Below are positions 21,337-33,000 of a stretch of DNA of 37,570 nucleotides, one piece after another. Under the pieces are notes generated by a model. That model worked only from the letters and a program-made list of their open reading frames with translations. It did no database searches and had not been told where the DNA came from. Source of the stretch: Lingula anatina (Eukaryota > Brachiopoda > Lingulata > Lingulida > Lingulidae); assembly GCF_001039355.2 (NCBI RefSeq), contig NW_019773829.1:1-37570 (forward strand). The letters are read 5' to 3'. How positions within the stretch are numbered: position 1 is the first letter of the stretch; the number at the start of each line of letters is the position of its first letter. Position numbers and translations under genes: made by a program.

Positions 21337-23319
21337 GTTTTTTTTAATGCCGGTATGTGAATCTTTATCTATCAACTGCAATGGTTAAGACAAAGGTACA
21401 CCCAAGGTCTTTTTGGAATCTTTTTCATATTCCGGAATGGTGGGAGGCGCTTGAAGAAGCGCAGTGCATGGAGGAGTGCAGGACAGACAAAAGAAGACTT
21501 CAAAAATTGAAAATGAAGAAAACCACAGAAAGGAAGGACAGCAAAACTAGCCTTCAACTTGCTGTCCAATGTTTTGTTGTAACAATTAAAGACATTCATG
21601 CACTGATTGGACTGCTAAGCGATTGAGTTTGGGTATGAACACTGTATATTTCCATTAGTACACTACCAACAAAATCAACTTGAGAGATTTTGTCTACGCC
21701 AGCATTGCGAATCACCAACGTGAATTATCCAGCAAAGCACTTAATTTGTCACAACACATAGATTTCATCTTCGGATATTTGAATTTAGACAGAACACTTA
21801 TATAAGTGATCGATATGATATTAACTTCGAAGCTCTTTAAAGCGAAGTGCACTCTGCAGGCTATAGGCATCACGGGAGTGCCGACCCTAAAATGCATTTT
21901 TACTGCAAGGCACATTTTTCAATGTGGCTGAAGTCCACTGTCCATTCCTGAGCTTAAACGGAAAATTCCATTACTGTTTCACTGTGAAAAACCTAGCGTC
22001 CATTCTTCAAACAACTTTCTCAAATGCATAAAAAAGCAAGCCGTGTCATTTTTTATTTACTGTTTCAGGGGATTGTTGCGAACATTAACAGAAGGTGAAT
22101 AAGTATTACTGTATATATGTTTTCTCGGTTATGGAGCAATTTTAGAGACGAGTGAGGCAAATAGCAAAGAGCTTGTTTATCAATATCACCGCGAGTAATC
22201 CATTATGCAAAACAATCACATCTCTCACTCTTCACCTGATTAAATTGATTTTAAATCGCTTTGGTCTCAGTATATCAAATGTAAAATCTCATGTATTGAT
22301 CCAAGCCCACTCCCTCGCTTAATATGACGCATCCACTTAATGGTGATATTTTTTAAGCTTCGAGAAGCACATTTAAAATATTTTAAAGGTGTCAAAAAAA
22401 AAAATAAATAAAATAAATAAATAAATAAAATAATAAAAAATAGGACTACAAAATGACATTAATAAACTAAATTAAAGTCGGTGTCTGAAAGTATATTTTG
22501 CATGTGACATACCTGAATAACTATATACATATACCTTGAGTGTGCTCCCAATGGTCTCATTATATTACATTTATCGGTATGTTCTTCCCTATCAACAGAA
22601 GCTGATACATCAGGAACGGAAATAAAATAATCTGTAATATTCTAGCACAAGAAATCACACGCGCTTCTCTCTCCCTGCTCCCGTTTTATATGAAATTGTC
22701 CGTAATTTATTACAATAAAACTGTTTTGTTGACAGTCTTGGGACTCCCCACGACTAAATTCGAATATTAACACACAGGCGATGTCACAGCATCAACGGTT
22801 AAGTATCTCTATAACGCTGTCAAATCCCAAAGGAAGAAAGATGTAATTTAGTGTAATTAGATGAGAAACTCGCCATAACGGTTGCCGCTGAGAGTTAAAA
22901 TAAGGTTAAAAACGCACCATTATATCAGAGTCATTCCTCATTTTTTTCTCAGTAGCTTCGAAATATAAGTGTAAGGTACCCACAAGTCAATAATGCGATG
23001 GCTGGAAGTCCATCTTAATCATGGAAAAAAAGCTACTGTGCATTTATTAAGAACGCGCTATTGGTCGTCAGTAGCTTCAGTTATCCAAATATGCCTAAAA
23101 TTTGCTTTATCGGAGTGCTTCTCGCCAATGTCCTCAGCAAAGTGAAAATTTTGCAGCAAATGTTTAGCTTGCGGCTAGTAGTCCGCAAGAAAAAAAATAT
23201 TTTTGCTGCTAATTAACATCAAATTCGAAAGAACATGAAATTCCTTTTTGCAAATTTGCAGAAAATTAGCGGTAGTCCTGGTATTCTGCCAAGGGTGATC
23301 ATTTGGCCACATGTGCATG
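21337..23319. other. no gene recognised
   Basis: About 2 kb without a supportable gene. A lysine-rich frame at 21357-21626 (89 codons) has no recognisable domain. An A/T-rich AAAT tract lies at 22388-22441. Confidence 0.4.
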
Positions 23320-23321
23320 TA

Positions 23322-24984
23322 CAGGGTTGCTACTTAATATGGAATATTTTTTATCATTGTTATTTTTGAGTGCTGATTAAATATTTTTTTTGGCTTGATT
23401 CATCAAAAAAGTATATCATTGAGTGAAAAAAATATCCAGTCTTCTATTGTGAGATATTTTGGTCAATAATACCAAATCTGACATAAGATGTAATTCAAAA
23501 GAAAAGAACACCCCCAGAAAACCATATCAACAGTTTGATGTCAGTATTAACTTTAAGCTAAGATATTAAAGAAAATGATAGCCTCCGGACAGTGATATGT
23601 TACACAGTCAAAGGAATCATTACAGTAAATCATGAAAAGTCATCAATAGCGGGCATGACCTCCAGCAGCCGCTTGCAGCGCCCTCATCCTACATGCCATA
23701 CCCTGTGACAAGTTTTTTAGAGTTTGGATGGGGATATCATTCCACGCAGTGATATTTGCCTGTCGCATTTCATCACTATTTACCGGCCGATGACCATAGC
23801 TTTTAATTCTTCTCTGAGTTACTTCCGCCCACGGATTTTAATTGGGTTCATTACTGGGGAGTTTGCAGGCCAGGGCAGTTGCTGAACCCATTGGTTTTGA
23901 AGAAAAACAGTGATTCTGCGAGCTCGATGTGGGGTTGCACAGTCGTCTTGGTACACAAAGTTGTTCCTGAAGATGACTCTTACAAATCGAAGCATTGTTT
24001 GCTGTAGAATGTCTCTGTAGGAACCCTGGTTGAGGTTGCCTCCTATAAAAACCAACTGGTTCTGGGCACCGGCATGGAATGCTCCCCAAACAGAGACGTT
24101 ACCATCCCCTGCTTGCACCCTAGGTAGTACACAATCATCGTTTTATGCCTCTCGTACACGTTGGTGGACACGGATTCGACGATCAACCTCCAAAATTCCA
24201 TATCTGGCCTCATCACTGAAAACGACGTGATTCCAGTGTTTTGGCTGCAAACGCACGTGGTCCCCAGCCCATTGCAGACATCGCTGTATATGACCTGCTG
24301 TTAACAGAGGTTTCCGTACTGGTCTTCGTGCAAAATAACCAGTTTGCTGTAATCTCTTGTTCACAAGGGACCTTGAAACGGGCGTTTGAAAGGCATTCTG
24401 CCACTCTTTTTTGAGGACACTGGTTGTCTTTGTACGACCAGCACGGCGCACTCTAAGGCGAAGGCGATCATGTCTTCTTGGTGTGGTACGCGGACACCTG
24501 ATGGAAGTATTGGAGTAGGTGCCCCTGTTGTAGCATTTGTTTGGAGGACTTTACTAACGGTTCCTGAAAAATGTTGAATTGTCTGGCAATGGCTGTCCGT
24601 TTCTAGCCATTTTCTCTGAGAGCAAGAATCCCATAGTAAGCTGCGTTGCTTAGCTGTCAAACCATATCTTCTCTAAGGTAACTGACAAGTTTCAGAGCGA
24701 TCCCTTTGTTGCTTCTCTAAATACACTCCAAAGATTGACCAAACCCATGCGTTTTTATACAAGGGCAGAAATTGCCGAAAAGACCACCCCTCACATTTCT
24801 AACCACAGAACATGCAACTGCTTACATTAATTGTTTCGAAAGTTGCATGGTAATTAGGTAACACACCTGGCTACACATAAAGTGACACCTCAGTTTTGGA
24901 TTTAAAATAGTTGGAGAGAAATGAAATATTTTGTAGAACATTTTCTCGACAAAAAATAATATTCCATATTATGTGGTAACCCTG
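23322..24984 (-). mobile_element. Tc1-type DNA transposon, full length, decayed
   Basis: TA dinucleotides (23320-23321 and 24985-24986) flank terminal inverted repeats of consensus CAGGGTTRCYACWTAATATG that extend through GGAATATT. Length 1663 bases is typical of Tc1 elements. A transposase relic occupies 23643 to about 24690 on the minus strand. TIRs, TA target duplication and transposase family agree. Confidence 0.93.
23643..24690 (-). pseudogene. Tc1-like DD34E transposase pseudogene
   Basis: Homology is spread over several frames. The N-terminal helix-turn-helix (LTAKQRSLLWDS, TIQHF) and hinge lie at about 24460-24680 with internal frame changes and stops. QTGYFARRPVRKPLLTAGHI and HVVFSDEARYGI (first catalytic Asp) lie at 24143-24370, and QDDCATPHRARRI (second Asp) and LPWPANSPVMNPI at 23840-24110. 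The frame breaks again exactly where the catalytic Glu is expected: 34 residues after the second Asp the GAA codon appears to lack one base. The C-terminus, ending GGHARY and stop at 23643-23645, then resumes in another frame. In-frame stops and several frameshifts mean it cannot encode active transposase. Confidence 0.9.
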
Positions 24985-24986
24985 TA

Positions 24987-26864
24987 TCTTTGAAAAACGT
25001 TTCTTTCCACATCGATGATGCATCTCACTTGTTCCGTTCCTTGACAAGTCATTGGACCACATGTAGTATCTACAAGTGAACGAATTTCACTTTACCCATC
25101 CAAATCACATATTATTATCACTAAGAATAGCGCCTATGACAGATTAAGACGACTTATACAATTCTGAAAGCCCAAAGCTGCTTTACCCATTATTCCAATT
25201 TAATTTTGCTTTTATATGCCAATCACTAGACGTTTAATCTTGATTAAGTCCGGATAATTTTATGTCATTTTCGCTTTTCACCTTCCCTCTTGTTAACTGC
25301 ATGGCTCGATCATTATACAGGTTTTTAAGTACCTACTGGGATTATACTATTAAAGGCCTATTATCTATATTATCTACTTGTATAAGCTGGCACGCTTGAA
25401 TTTTGATTGCTGTAACACCACGGTCTCTACCTTCACATAATGTTTGCTTTCTGTTGTCCCATTTTCCCTTATTTTTTGTTTTTTTATTCTTTACTTACTT
25501 CACTTTTACTTTACGTCACCTGTACGTACGTTACTATCATTTCCTCTTACGGTTGCTTTGAGGTCAGATGAGCCGCTAAATTATTCGACATCAGACAAAA
25601 TCCCACGTTTAAGAATCCAGCTGAAATTTAGTTTTCATTTTAAACTTGCCAGATATTCCTACTATTTATGATATTTCTGCACATATATCTGTAGGTGGGT
25701 AAACTGATCGTTTCTCTGACTAACGAAGTTCTATTGAAGTTCTATTGAAGTTCCATTGAGTTAGTACTGTTTGGCAAGTTTAGTGAAATTTTAGAAGAAA
25801 TGAAGACGTACTTTGCATTGTCAGGCCCATATACTTTTTTCCGGAATTGATGGAAAAAATATTCTGGATCATTGTACTAAGTCGGTTGGACATGGGAGGA
25901 ATTACTGTGGAAACTGTTTCACTTTGACATCCTTTGAAACACTCTGACAGTTCGTATAGCGATAACTTTATTTCATAAAAAAATATCACGCCGATTCTGT
26001 AACTGTTTTTACAGCACAAGTCTGGAAAACCATGCCAGTATCAGTTTACAACCAACATTGTGATAATATAAAATAATAATAATATAATAATAAGTATCTT
26101 GTGATACACGCTATGGTGAAATTAAAACACGTGATGTACAGTATTACTATCATACTTACACAAGTATATTAAGATGTTAAAATGCTCCATTCATATGCCA
26201 GTTACATATAGTAACCTTTAAAACATCAGGGGAAATAATATATGCTTTACAGAGTCTATAGGCACCTGTCCCACAAACTGAACAAAGTCGAATCGGTCAA
26301 AGCAAAGGATTTTTAGACTTTTAGTCAATTTAGCTACATATCACAAATGATCTCATAGTCTGCCTTCCCATCTTTCTATTCAGTCGTTTCACAGTGCCTC
26401 TTTGGTACATGACAATAGTATTGATAAAATACCTACTCTTAGTGGTGACAATAGCACATCTAACTAGGCACAGTATACCAATAAGATTTATTACACCATA
26501 CAAACAAAGAACGGAAGCTAGAGCTTGGACTGGATACTCGCATGCGATGTATACATGTAGATGATATGCCATTTCGAGTATATACCATAGTGAAGTGTAA
26601 ATCACTTCATCATGAATCTGAACAAACTGACACTGTTGCCATGTGACAATCAACACGGAAGGTGTCCACCAAGAATGTCTACAAAGAATGCTCTTCATTT
26701 TTTAACATCCCTATACCAATAACGCAAAGTCGCCTCTGCCGGTATAACGAAAATGAGGGTCCGTGTGACAATATAGTTATAATGGTTAGGGTTAGTCTGA
26801 CCTAAGTGGGTCAAAATCTAGGGAGAGGCTCATCTGTACAAATGAATGGACAGCGGACTCTCTG
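24987..26864. other. no gene recognised; 3' side of GPCR 2
   Basis: Holds an 11-base tandem repeat (GAAGTTCTATT, three units at 25725-25757) and an AT-rich AAT-type tract (26068-26093). The 122-codon minus frame at 26330-26698 has one hydrophobic run but no family resemblance; it may simply be 3' UTR of the receptor. Confidence 0.4.
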
Positions 26865-27980
26865 TTATGGGGGACTCTCTGTCACGTTACACTTCCGTAA
26901 ATTAGTTAGCTTTGTTGACGTCCCGTGTGGAAACTGTCTTGAAGGTGTTCCATGTCCCTTCCGTGCTCCACAAGTCTGTCGGAATCCTATCTGAAACTCC
27001 CGCGAAACGAAGTTATAAACGATGGGATTTAAACAAGAATTTGAAAATGCTAGCATCTGGGCTATGGTTGCTATGACAACGTACGTGATACCCTTTGGAG
27101 TAACCCGGAGGTAACTGCATATCGTTAATATTGTAAATGGCACCCAGCACACGACGAACAGAACGGTGACAGTACCGAGTAGAACCAATAGTCTCTTTGA
27201 GTTCTTCTTCGATTGTTCCATCCCCTGGTTCTCGCCGAGGTCGTTCATAGACATCTGGTGCTTGCGGAGAGCCTGAACTATACACGTAGAGGCAACGAGG
27301 GATACCGTGATGGGCAAAAAGACGTCAATGGCGGTTGTGCTGGCGACAAAATATGCCTCCTGGTACCGGTGTTCAAACACAGGTTGACAGCTACGGTAGC
27401 CGTGTTCGGTGTAGTGAAGGGCGACTGGGGCATTGACAACACACATTATGACCCAAATGATGCCACATGTCAATGTTACGCGCCATTTGGTCAGGAACCG
27501 AGCCGAATGCATTGGCTTCGAAATGGCAATGCAACGAAACACGCCGATTGTAGCCAGAGAGTATCCTCCAACGCCAGTTGTGACAAATATGGAATATTTA
27601 AAGAATTTGCACAGTCCATCCCCTATGAGTAAGTCGTATTTTTTGCCATAGTAGGCCGCCTGTAGTGGTATGCAGATTAATAGGAAAAATAAATCAGAGA
27701 TAGCAAGATTTAGAAACAGAATGTTTGGACGAGTCCGCAAATGTTTGTTGGTGCAGATAATTCCAATAACCAGCCCATTGCCAATTAGACCTAGTATAAG
27801 AAATATGGACAGAATAATAGGACATACCACGGCGCATGCTGCCAGCATCTGGAGGAAGTAAACGTATTCTTCACTTGTCGTTGCGTTTATCTGTCCGTGT
27901 TCCAGAAAAAAGGAAATATTATAGCTTTCCGCTGTATTTGTGACAGGTTCGCCAAACGTGAAATTCGGTAGGTATTCCAT
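26865..27980 (-). CDS. class A (rhodopsin-like) peptide-type GPCR 2, intronless, FRC in place of DRY
   Basis: A 371-residue uninterrupted frame, clearly paralogous to 17766-18932. The two share CKFFKY(S/T)IFVTTGVGGYSLA in helix 3, LQAAYYG after helix 2, CWVPFT in helix 6, GITY at the start of helix 7 and SNSC(L/I)NPIVYNFVS. Conserved marks: N68, D96, C124 with C198, W176, P223, CWVP 278-281, NPIVY 318-322. The N-terminus carries N-glycosylation sites N6, N21 and N32. FRC at 148-150 replaces DRY as in its neighbour. Intracellular loop 3 is short and basic (SKKNSKR). The C-tail differs completely from GPCR 1. The ligand is unknown; allatostatin/galanin-type peptide receptors are the nearest look-alikes. 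The first ATG gives a normal extracellular N-terminus. Confidence 0.93.
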   Translation of the reverse strand: MEYLPNFTFGEPVTNTAESYNISFFLEHGQINATTSEEYVYFLQMLAACAVVCPIILSIFLILGLIGNGLVIGIICTNKHLRTRPNILFLNLAISDLFFLLICIPLQAAYYGKKYDLLIGDGLCKFFKYSIFVTTGVGGYSLATIGVFRCIAISKPMHSARFLTKWRVTLTCGIIWVIMCVVNAPVALHYTEHGYRSCQPVFEHRYQEAYFVASTTAIDVFLPITVSLVASTCIVQALRKHQMSMNDLGENQGMEQSKKNSKRLLVLLGTVTVLFVVCWVPFTILTICSYLRVTPKGITYVVIATIAQMLAFSNSCLNPIVYNFVSREFQIGFRQTCGARKGHGTPSRQFPHGTSTKLTNLRKCNVTESPP

Positions 27981-29865
27981 GTTAATTCCAAGTCCAAAAT
28001 CTGCAAACGTTCGTCGTCACATGTATTTGATACACCCTGTGATTTTGACAAAAAAACCTTTAAGTGAAATGTTCCACAACCGCTTGCCGATTAATTTGGA
28101 ACAGCTCCCATAAGCTTTTAGTTGCATTTATTTTCTAAAACCAAAAGGACGCCAGCCAATGAGCAGTGTTGAAGTGTATCAACATACAATATGTATATGA
28201 TGTGGTTTTAAGTGTCAAAAGATGGCCGGGAAAACGCCTGCTTCAAGTTACCCTTCAGCACGTGTTAATTAACAAATGGAATACAGGTCTCCACATTGAC
28301 AATACATCTTCGCCGTTTTAAGTGCTGCTGCTATTTTAAGCGAAAGACGTGCATGTACCACAAAACTGATATAGGATGTAGTCGGAGATGCTACGGCTCA
28401 AATGTCATAGAAGTAATTGTATAAATGCCGTTAAGTGACCAGATATGATCAGATATCTATTATCTACCACTCGTATTGTTGATTATTTATCAGAAGATTT
28501 AGATATAATCTTGGTATTTGCTGTGCTTGTATCTTTTTCAGAAAGGCGTGTAGTAATACACCGTACATGATGGCAATGCCTATATATAAATGTAGAAAGA
28601 TATCCATTAATCAGCAAGTGTAGGCGCAATCACTCAGGTTATATGAAATATAATTTAATATTAAGGCTAATGTAAAGACAGTCCATGCTCCATCTTGATT
28701 CTCGGCCAAACATTGAGATACATGTACCCCGAATGACAGTTAACACTTATTGAATGAGTAAATCGAGTGAGCACACTGAGCAGCATTATATAAAAGATCT
28801 ATAAGAAATGTCTTCAGCCTTCAAAACAGTAGACATATAGGCCTGAGGCATTTTTACTTTCGAATGTGCTGAGGGTATTCTTATTCCTTTAAACACAACT
28901 AACGAGGCTACAGAATAGTTAGCATGGAATCAGAGAGCAGGCATCTGTTGGCCTACATTCTGGCGATTAATGCGGGAGAATTAAATGACTAGGAGATAAA
29001 TGAACTTAGACTACAAATAGGTATTGCGTGTCTTGAACCTCGTAAAATGCCATTTATAAAATGACAATTTTAAAATCAGACAATAACCAAAGAACAGTTC
29101 AACAGATTTATTTTAGGGTAGATACGACTTTAACACAAATATCGTAGGGTTCTGAAAACTTTTAGGCTTTGCGCAACAAAATCATGTTCCATTTCAGAAA
29201 AGATTTTATGAAAATTAAGTTTAGCACGTGCAAACATTGTAGTCAATTACCGAATACCAACATCAAGCAAGCATAAAAAATTAATTGAATATTCAAGCAA
29301 ATCATACGTCCCATTGTACGTATTAGACTATATGGTATGGTTTATAATCTTCTAGCTTATCCTTCGGGAGTCCCTTTCCCCGCCTCCCCCCACCCCACAC
29401 ACAGAGTAGCCGCAACAGTGCTGATCCAATATTTAGGACCCTATAGGAAGTAGTGATCACAATTCATGGGCCACAAATTTATCCATTCAAAAATCACAGT
29501 GAATAAATCTGAATTCATATCTCATTGAAAATGCAGGAAATACCAGTCGAAGATCATGAATCACCGCGTATGACCTCATTTCACGAATGATGAAGAACTA
29601 AAAGCCGCATTCACGGGTATAAGGTTATTCACGGATCACACGATATCATACGAACGTTTCACGCTTTTAGGGAAATAAAAAGTGTCCTTTTTAAGGGTAA
29701 TGAAATATCGAACGGGGCCTTCATGATTAACCAGTGGTGGTAGCCCAAGAGAATGAAATATCGCACCTACTGTGCAGCTACATGTACCTTATGAGGTAAT
29801 TAAAGCAACACACACACACTTGCAGCATTTACAACAAACAAGAAGCATGTAAACTTATTTGAAAT
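27981..29865. other. upstream region of GPCR 2; no gene recognised
   Basis: About 1.9 kb between the receptor start and the amidase 3' end. No supportable frame or RNA gene. A C-rich simple stretch lies at 29376-29401. Confidence 0.4.
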
Positions 29866-29871
29866 TTTATT
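29866..29871 (-). terminator. candidate poly(A) signal of the amidase gene
   Basis: AATAAA on the minus strand (TTTATT on plus), about 200 bases after the stop codon at 30070. It is the nearest canonical hexamer I found, so the 3' UTR would be about 200-220 bases. Confidence 0.5.
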
Positions 29872-30069
29872 TACATAAACCATTGCAATAAATGATTTAA
29901 AAAAATCTCCGTTCTATCACAGTTGAAATCACTTGCAGAAAAAAATTGGTAAAAAAGTTTCTAATTTAAATAAAAAAATTTGTTGTGCTTGCACTGAAAT
30001 CTGAATGATGATTAATCTGCATAGATTGTTTGTAACAATGATAAAACAACAAGTCAAATAAAAATGGAT

Positions 30070-33000
30070 TTATTTGAGCGTATTCTTCTCAATCTTGAAA
30101 AACTTCTTCTGTAAAACTTCCGGGAGCCTTTTTGAAGCTTGACCGTTATAATGGCGAACCCAAGCATCAAAGACATCCGGTTTTCCAGCGCTCATCGTCG
30201 CAGTGTACGTGGTATGCCTGCAAAAGGTAGTAAACTAGTATCTTAAACCCCTTTTACACTGGACGGCGTCCTTTGTGCGTCCATAAAACTGGCATGTCTG
30301 TAGTCGTAGAAAGGAGACACAAGCATCGCTTTGGTTGCAGAGGGCTTTAAAGATGCACACAAAGTCAATTTTTTGTCACAAAAACCAACCAAATGCCAGC
30401 ATATCGTTTCAAGTAGTATAACTAAGAGAATTACCAAAAGGCATTGTATAATTTTACCCGAAAATGATGTTTGAACAGATTTTTCTGCTGGCATTTTAAG
30501 CTGTATGTCAATGGGGCAGGAAAGTAGGTCACGGAAGTAGGTTAAATTTACAACCATAAATTTAAAGAAAGGAGCAGTCTAAAGGTCTTTTATGGCTGAT
30601 GGAGTGATCTATTCATTTTTTCCCTTGGCATGTCGAATTTATTTGAGTCATATAAGAATCTAGTAGAAATGGTTTACATGTGTTACTGGGAATCCACACT
30701 CCACCGATGCTCGGTTCGTATGTACCTTTAAATGTCCATTTTTTTCTGTTTGTCAATGTTACATTACTATAACATTAAATAAATGAACTATAAGCTTGGT
30801 TAACATAATATGAACTGTATAATCTATAAAATTATTGCGATATTCACCTGTTTACCACAAGAGGTTCCGATAATACTTCAAACAATGTGCCCTTGTTGAT
30901 GTTTTGTTGGCCAGTGGAATTCAATGCTTTCATAGCCGGGGTTCTGCAATACATAAAACTACAGTTCATTCACTTGACCATTCATTTCATAATTTTTACT
31001 CATTTATCCTGTTCTCATGTTTTTTTTTTAATTTAAAAGTATCTGAGTCCCTAGCAAGTGGAACATGTTTGGGTTCTTAGTAAGCTGAAATATAAAACAA
31101 CTCACTATGAATATAAGAAAAATTCAGTGCCAATGAAACAATATGTATATATGCACTTGCACATCAAACATGCACTTGTATGTACATCTACATGTATGCA
31201 CTGTTATATAAATAAAGCTCTGCTTCCAACGTACAATGTATGGTTAAAAAACCTGCTACTACTGGTCTTACTGCAAAGACTGACCATAAAATGACCATGC
31301 AAAGCAATATCCTACATTGTACAGGGGAATTATATTGAACTGAATTAAATCAAATTTATAATCATTAAGATCTACTTTCAGTTTTGAGACTTTTTTTCAT
31401 TATCTTTTAATATTTTTTTGTGAAACCCTCCCCAGAAAAAAAGAACCATAGGAAATAAGATTTATGACATCTTTCTCTCAGATTTTATTTGTGAAACCTG
31501 TCCAAGACAAGTGAAACCTCTGCTTCCCCCACAGTAGTAACCCTTACCGTCTGTTATCTGTGGCAGGGGGGTCCACCCAGTGATCATAATTAGTCTCCAC
31601 CAAATACCATCTAAGAATAAACAGAAGACATTATAGCTATCTATATAGTCTACACCAAATACCACCTAATAATAAAACAGAAGACATCATAGCTATCTAT
31701 AAAGTCTCCACCAAATACAACCTAAGAAAAAACAGAAGACCAGTTTTATAATTATGATTTAGACAAAGGTCCAGCAATTAATTTTTACATGTAACCACTG
31801 TACCACTGTGACAGACAAGTTTTGATTTTATGCTATAAAGTAAACAAATTTATACCAAAAAAAAATAAAATAATAATAAAAATAAAAAAAAAAACTTTCA
31901 TGAGAGCACTAAAACACATGTATTCAATCATCTCCATCATCCTCTCAATCCAATATTTTATTGAAAAGATATTGTTCTTGTCTCTTTTTAGTATTTATTT
32001 CTACAACTGTTGAAGGACCTCACAGGACCAATGTAAGTAAGTGATCTGTGGCTGTTATATAAACTGTCAGAAAATACTTCACCTTCCATTAGGGATGTCT
32101 AGTTTCCATACATTGTCTGCCTGCAGTCTGGCCCGGGTAACAACTGCTCCCTGGCTGCTGTTAGCGCCACCTATAATGAAGTATCCCTCTGCTATTGTGT
32201 CTGTTGTCACTATTCTGTCCAGTGCTCCTTCAAATGTGGTTTCTTCTTCCAAAGTCTTGAAATAGAATTTAACAAGACTGACCACAGGGAAAACTAATCC
32301 AGAAATTAAGCATTAAGAGAGGGGGGAGTGGGGAAAGGGGGATGTGGAGATGGGGTGGGGGCGGGGGTGGGGGCAGGGGTGGGGGGCTTAACTGAGCCAG
32401 TAACACACCATAGGCATTTCTTAATTTTGTCTCTGTTATTTATGTTAACAACACAGATAGAATAAATCAGACTTTTTGTTGCATGTGCAAATCTGGCTTC
32501 AGAACCAAGTGTTGAAAAAAGACTATTTCTGATAAAGGGACACACTGATCACATGCTATTAGGGGAATGAGAAATATCATTGGTCATAAAGCTTTCTCAT
32601 AATCAATCTTATTGGCTATGCATACTTTTCTAATGAGGAATCCAACTGGCCAGGCTTGCCTGTCCAGAAGAGCCACGAGTGCATTCATCCACCAGGCTCC
32701 TTGATCTAAAAAGTGACAACAAAATTAAAGATACAACAATATTTCATTCACTGAACAAAAGGAAGTCTTACCATAACCAGTCCTACCATAACCAGTCTTT
32801 ATCAGGGGCGGATTTAGGCCGTCTTGATGGGTATCTATTTTTTCTGTCAGAAGACGGTCAAAAAATGAGGGATGGCGCAACAAAGATAATTTGGAAGACT
32901 GTCAGAAAATATCTCTGGATCCGCCACTGTTCATCTCAAGTGACTTACAACAGAATTATGGATAGGAAATTCTGTAAACAGTTTTGAATGTATACTATAA

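Noticed and set aside
21357-21626. 89-codon lysine-rich plus frame
   Set aside because: No family resemblance, no splice context, begins beside a microsatellite.
26330-26698. 122-codon minus-strand frame downstream of GPCR 2
   Set aside because: No recognisable domain, no neighbour support, and it sits where the receptor 3' UTR is expected; length is possible by chance.
27213-27651. Plus-strand frames opposite GPCR 2, and similar ones opposite GPCR 1
   Set aside because: Antisense shadows of the conserved receptor reading frames.
29555-29580. Plus-strand HESPRM (and HESEQ at 26611) as candidate NF-YA A2 exon
   Set aside because: Only three residues match; the essential RHRHAMARKRGEGGRF continuation is absent.
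32306-32545. Pro/Thr-rich minus frame
   Set aside because: Translation of the G-rich simple tract inside an intron.
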